The position numbers and the translations under genes were made by a program. Shown piece by piece: positions 6,908 to 9,714 of a stretch of DNA of 9,714 bases. The notes beneath the pieces are model-generated. The model did not search any database, was not told the origin of the DNA, and saw only the letters and a program-made list of their open reading frames with translations. Each line of letters begins with the position of its first letter. Positions within the stretch are counted from its first letter, which is position 1. This DNA comes from an uncultured Clostridia bacterium (GTDB lineage: Bacteria > Bacillota > Clostridia > Oscillospirales > Acutalibacteraceae), in NCBI GenBank assembly GCA_946405475.1, contig CAMJHI010000063.1:1-9714 (forward strand), written 5' to 3'.

Positions 6908-7564
6908 ATGAATTGTTATAACTGCGGGGCTTATCTTGACCCTGCCGCCACGGTCTGCCCGAACTGCGGCGCAGCCACCAACAACCCGCCGCAAACGCCG
7001 CAAGCACCGCCGTCGAAAGCGAGCAAATTCGGGCGCAGCTATGCCGCCATCGCTTCCGCCCTGATGGTGTTCCCCACGCTCATCTGTCTGGTGCTCGATT
7101 ATATCGGCAAAGTCAAGCCCGGCATGGACTGGTCGTTTTACGTGGTCGGCGTGATCATGCTGTCGTGGATGGCGTGCGTGCTGCCCGCGCTCAAGCCCAA
7201 GCATCCCGCGCTGACCGCAAGCATCTGTGCCGGTGTGCTGGCGCTTTACCTGATCTTTCTTGCCTACATCAGCGGCAAGAACACCATTTTCATGCAGTAT
7301 TTCCTGCCCATCGGCATCATGATCATCGTGTCCTCCGTGGTGCTCATGCTGCTCATCTCCTACAAGGTGATCAAGGGCGAGCATATCTTTTCCGCCATTT
7401 TCGGCGAGCTGGGTCTGCTCTGCGTCGGGTTCGAGATTTTGTTCGATATGCGCAAAAACGGCACGGTCGAGCTGCGCTGGTCGCTGATCATGCTGGCCGC
7501 GGCCATTTCCGCTGTTGCCATCACCGAAGCACTGTCCTACGCGGGGCGGATCAACCGCAAATAA
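6908..7564 (+). CDS. Zinc-ribbon membrane protein, six segments
   Basis: This 218-residue protein of unknown function has an N-terminal zinc ribbon with C3-x2-C6 and C17-x2-C20 (CPNCG), expected to bind one zinc ion in the cytoplasm. A Pro/Gln-rich linker (about 25-40) leads to six hydrophobic segments near 45-66, 77-94, 101-121, 131-153, 160-180 and 190-211. The protein ends in a short basic tail. The plan resembles zinc-ribbon membrane families of Firmicutes such as DUF6320, but I cannot confirm membership. AAGGAG (6893-6898) overlaps the stop of the XRE gene and lies 9 bases before the ATG. Co-transcription with an XRE regulator suggests the membrane protein is its target or modulates it; this is inference. 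A strong terminator follows the stop codon. Confidence 0.85.
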   Translation: MNCYNCGAYLDPAATVCPNCGAATNNPPQTPQAPPSKASKFGRSYAAIASALMVFPTLICLVLDYIGKVKPGMDWSFYVVGVIMLSWMACVLPALKPKHPALTASICAGVLALYLIFLAYISGKNTIFMQYFLPIGIMIIVSSVVLMLLISYKVIKGEHIFSAIFGELGLLCVGFEILFDMRKNGTVELRWSLIMLAAAISAVAITEALSYAGRINRK

Positions 7565-7573
7565 AAAGCAACA

Positions 7574-7609
7574 AAAAGGAAGCGTTTTTTGCGCTTCCTT
7601 TTCTTGTTT
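7574..7609 (+). terminator. Intrinsic terminator after zinc-ribbon gene
   Basis: AAAAGGAAGCG (7574-7584) pairs perfectly with CGCTTCCTTTT (7592-7602) around a 7-base loop (TTTTTTG). A T-rich tail to 7609 follows. It ends the XRE/zinc-ribbon operon. The A-rich 5' arm also gives some terminator character on the minus strand. Confidence 0.85.
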
Positions 7610-7641
7610 CTCAAGACTCAAAACCGAGAGGAGCAACCTTC

Positions 7642-9483
7642 ATGAAACGTTTTCTCTGCACCCTGCTTTGCGCGCTGCTTGTGCTGACCGCCGCGCCGCT
7701 GACGGTGTTCGCGGCCGGTTCGCCGCCCGTGATCGGGCTGGCGACAGGGGCGACCGAACAGGATCGCGCAGCCGCCGAAACGATGCGGCAATATCTGGCG
7801 CAGATGCTGCCGGTCGCGCCGGTGCTCGGCGCAGTGACCGACGCGGATTTCATCATCGGCGGCGTGCCCGAGGGCGAGGCGCTGCCCGCCGGCGGTTACC
7901 GCATCACGCGGCAAAACGGCGGCGCCGTTTCGATCGCGGGCGCGGGCAGCACGGGCGTGCAAAACGGCGTCTATGCGTTTTTGCGCGATTTCTGCGGCTG
8001 CCGCTGGTATGCGCCGGGTGAGTTCCTTATGCCGCAGACCGACGCGCTCACGCTGCCGGATGCCATCGACGAAAGCTACGCGCCTTATTTTGAATACTCT
8101 TACACCGACTGGTTCAGTTCCCGCGACGCGGAATTCCGCGCCGCCACGGGTCAGACCGGCAACGGCAGCTACATCGCCGGTTTTTGCCACACGCTCGCCA
8201 CACGGTTTTGCGCGCGCGACAAATATTTTGACGAGCACCCCGAATACTTTGCCCTGCACGGCGGCAAACGCACCCCCAACCAGCTTTGCCTGACCAATCC
8301 CGACGTGCTGCGCATCGTGACCGAGGAAGTGTTCGACGTGCTGCATTCCTCCCGCTACGACCCCGACGCCGATCTGCAGATCATTTCCATCACGCAGGAC
8401 GACAACAGCGACTACTGCGAGTGCGACGCCTGCCGGGCGCTCGATGAGGCCAACGGTTCCCACGCGGGCACCAACCTCACCTTTGCCAACGCCGTCGCCG
8501 ACGCGGTCAAAGCCGCCGGTTACGACAACGTCGCCATTGATACCTTCGCCTATCATTATACCCGCAAAACGCCCACGAACGTCGTGCCGCGCGACAACGT
8601 CATCGTGCGCCTGTGCTCCATCGAATGCTGCTTCTGCCACACGCTCGACGATGAAAACTGCAAAGAAAACGTCGATTTCATGCGCGATCTGAGCGACTGG
8701 GGCAAGATCTGCGAACGCATTTATATCTGGGACTACACGAACAACTATTTCGAGTATCAGTGCCTTTACCCCGATTTCGGCGTGCTGCAGCGCAACGTGC
8801 AGATTTTTTATGAAAACAACGCCCGGGGTCTGTTTGAAGAGGGCGCCAGCTCCGGCGCCATGAACACCGAGTTCGGCGAATTGCGCGGCTACCTGCTCGC
8901 GCGGCTGATGCAGGACCCTTACCTTAATTATAACGCGGAAATGCGCGGGTTCCTCAACGCCTTTTACGGCGACGGCGGCGAGGCCGTTTACCGCTTCCTG
9001 CTTCGCACGATCGAAAAGGCCGGCGCGAGCTACAAAAAAGCGCTCGCCGTGTTCCCCGAAAGCACCGATATCCTGCCCGCGTTCACGAACGAGGACGTAA
9101 CTTATTGCGACGACTGCTGGCGCGAAGCCAAAGAAAAAACGCAGGGCACGCGCTTTTTTGAGCGTGTCGAGCGTTCGGAACTGAGCTGGCGGTATTGGAA
9201 ATGCAGCAACTTCAAGGGCGAGTTTTCGCGGCTGCACACCACGCTTTATCAGCGCATGCGCGGGCGCAAAGCGCTGTATGACGACCTCAAACGCCACGGC
9301 GTCACCAAGCTCAACGACACGCGCCCGGAGCGCACGCTCACCGAAAGCATGACCCTCGTGCTCCTGCGCCGCCCCGGCAAATGGTGCGAACGGTATGAGG
9401 AAAAATACTGGGATCTCCTCGAGCCGCTCGTGCTGGCGTATTACAACCTGTGTGAAAAAGTGTATGCGAAGCGCGGAATGTAA
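7642..9483 (+). CDS. Secreted DUF4838-domain protein, probably glycan-related
   Basis: This 613-residue exported protein has a Sec signal peptide (1 to about 25: KR, a hydrophobic core, cleavage likely after VFA). There is no lipobox, LPxTG or C-terminal anchor. Residues about 27-135 look like the N-terminal alpha/beta domain seen before alpha-glucuronidase and GH20-like barrels, ending in DFCGCRWYAPGE. The DUF4838 region follows (about 190-460), with HPEYFALHGGKR (from 199), QLCLTNP (from 214), and the cysteine cluster C259, C261, C264 after ISITQDD. The C-terminal 150 residues are helical and unrecognised. The family is found near polysaccharide-degradation genes, but no activity is firmly assigned. 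ATG at 7642 is preceded by AGAGGAG (7627-7633). The same frame stays open far upstream through the zinc-ribbon gene, but the signal peptide and ribosome site fix this start. No promoter is visible in the 40 bp after the terminator. Confidence 0.88.
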   Translation: MKRFLCTLLCALLVLTAAPLTVFAAGSPPVIGLATGATEQDRAAAETMRQYLAQMLPVAPVLGAVTDADFIIGGVPEGEALPAGGYRITRQNGGAVSIAGAGSTGVQNGVYAFLRDFCGCRWYAPGEFLMPQTDALTLPDAIDESYAPYFEYSYTDWFSSRDAEFRAATGQTGNGSYIAGFCHTLATRFCARDKYFDEHPEYFALHGGKRTPNQLCLTNPDVLRIVTEEVFDVLHSSRYDPDADLQIISITQDDNSDYCECDACRALDEANGSHAGTNLTFANAVADAVKAAGYDNVAIDTFAYHYTRKTPTNVVPRDNVIVRLCSIECCFCHTLDDENCKENVDFMRDLSDWGKICERIYIWDYTNNYFEYQCLYPDFGVLQRNVQIFYENNARGLFEEGASSGAMNTEFGELRGYLLARLMQDPYLNYNAEMRGFLNAFYGDGGEAVYRFLLRTIEKAGASYKKALAVFPESTDILPAFTNEDVTYCDDCWREAKEKTQGTRFFERVERSELSWRYWKCSNFKGEFSRLHTTLYQRMRGRKALYDDLKRHGVTKLNDTRPERTLTESMTLVLLRRPGKWCERYEEKYWDLLEPLVLAYYNLCEKVYAKRGM

Positions 9484-9592
9484 TTCGGAATGATGAATTC
9501 GGAATTCGGAATTAACTGCCGGGGCAGAGGTCGGTTGTCAGTAGTCAGTTTTCAGCCGATAGCGATGAATCGTTTTGCTTAAAAAATCGGGT

Positions 9593-9607
9593 AAGGGCGA
9601 AGCCCTT
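9593..9607 (-). other. Core hairpin of repeat copy 2
   Basis: AAGGGC (9593-9598) and GCCCTT (9602-9607) flank GAA. The centre is GCGAAGC (9597-9603), the exceptionally stable GNA-triloop DNA mini-hairpin. The stem is identical to copy 1 and only the middle loop base differs. On the minus strand a run of six T residues follows within 10 bases, so it may also terminate transcription arriving from the right. Confidence 0.65.
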
Positions 9608-9644
9608 CCATCATTCCTAATTCATCATTCCTAATTCATAATTT

Positions 9645-9714
9645 GTTTCGCATTTCGCCTTTCGCATTTCGCCTTTCGCATTTCGCCTTTCGCATTTCGC
9701 CTTTCGCATTTCGC
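9645..9714. repeat. Expanded NTTTCGC heptamer array at window edge
   Basis: Ten consecutive 7-mers are present. The first is GTTTCGC, then ATTTCGC and CTTTCGC alternate exactly, so the expanding unit is 14 bp. Copy 1 has only two or three comparable units (6274-6294). The array is cut by the window end, so its full length is unknown. Confidence 0.93.

Larger units (their letters stand above)
9486..9714 (-). repeat. Heptad-repeat intergenic element, copy 2 (inverted, runs off window)
   Basis: This is the reverse-complement relative of the element at 6274-6464. Read on the plus strand, eleven in-register 7-mers (9486-9562) begin 2 bases after the DUF4838 stop with CGGAATT-type units and pass through GTCAG-type units. 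The 32-bp block shared with copy 1 lies at 9539-9570, followed by a variable spacer and the hairpin block (9583-9609). Fifteen more in-register 7-mers (9610-9714) follow: ATCATTC and CTAATTC alternate, then NTTTCGC to the end of the window. The outer end is not seen. Confidence 0.85.

Noticed and set aside
7165..7641. Upstream extension of the DUF4838 reading frame, which would give 772 residues
   Set aside because: It overlaps the zinc-ribbon gene out of frame with shadow-type composition and would bury the signal peptide. A ribosome site fits ATG 7642.
7618..9297. Minus-strand open frame of 559 codons opposite the DUF4838 gene
   Set aside because: Antisense shadow without signal, membrane segment or domain. 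The plus-strand gene has a ribosome site, signal peptide and family motifs.
9645..9714. CRISPR-like array
   Set aside because: Units are 7 or 14 bp and directly abutting with no unique spacers, so it is a simple tandem array.

Overview
The window reads as GC-rich (by eye about 60% in genes) chromosomal DNA from a Clostridia-type Firmicute, probably an uncultured gut lineage near Oscillospiraceae/Ruminococcaceae. This rests on strong AGGAG-type ribosome sites, sigma-A-like promoters, AT-rich intergenic DNA against GC-rich genes, an HtrA with a cytoplasmic low-complexity tail, and a DUF4838 secreted protein. The taxon is inference only.

Layout. (1) 7-1341, minus: a 12-segment MFS transporter, transcribed divergently from the next block. 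Both promoters can be read in the shared 200-bp gap. (2) 1551-3781, plus: an OmpR/PhoB-type response regulator and its membrane histidine kinase, joined by an ATGA overlap. (3) 3875-6260, plus: an HtrA/DegP-like membrane-anchored serine protease, whose 3' end overlaps a HAD-IIA (NagD-like) phosphatase by 23 bp. Two 11-bp direct repeats of the kind bound by PhoB/OmpR-type regulators sit just upstream of the -10 of the protease gene. The likely circuit is a sensor kinase and regulator driving an envelope quality-control protease, comparable in logic to CssRS-HtrA of Bacillus. (4) 6484-9483, plus: an XRE-type regulator, a zinc-ribbon six-segment membrane protein, an intrinsic terminator, then a secreted 613-aa DUF4838 protein probably linked to glycan handling.

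The most unusual content is intergenic. The XRE / zinc-ribbon / DUF4838 block is flanked by two inverted copies of a non-coding element of about 190 and more than 229 bp (6274-6464 and 9486-9714). Each copy has a core with a perfect 6-bp hairpin stem and GNA-type triloop. On both sides lie long runs of different degenerate 7-mers in unbroken register (GCGAAAK, GAATKAK and CTATCGG-like families). One run, at the right edge, has grown into ten near-identical heptamers and continues out of the window. This heptad architecture recalls the heptanucleotide STRR repeats of cyanobacteria but has a different sequence and a hairpin core. I consider it the best candidate here for an undescribed element. 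The inverted copies could also allow inversion of the 3-kb segment between them.

No tRNA, rRNA, CRISPR array, transposase or phage gene was seen.
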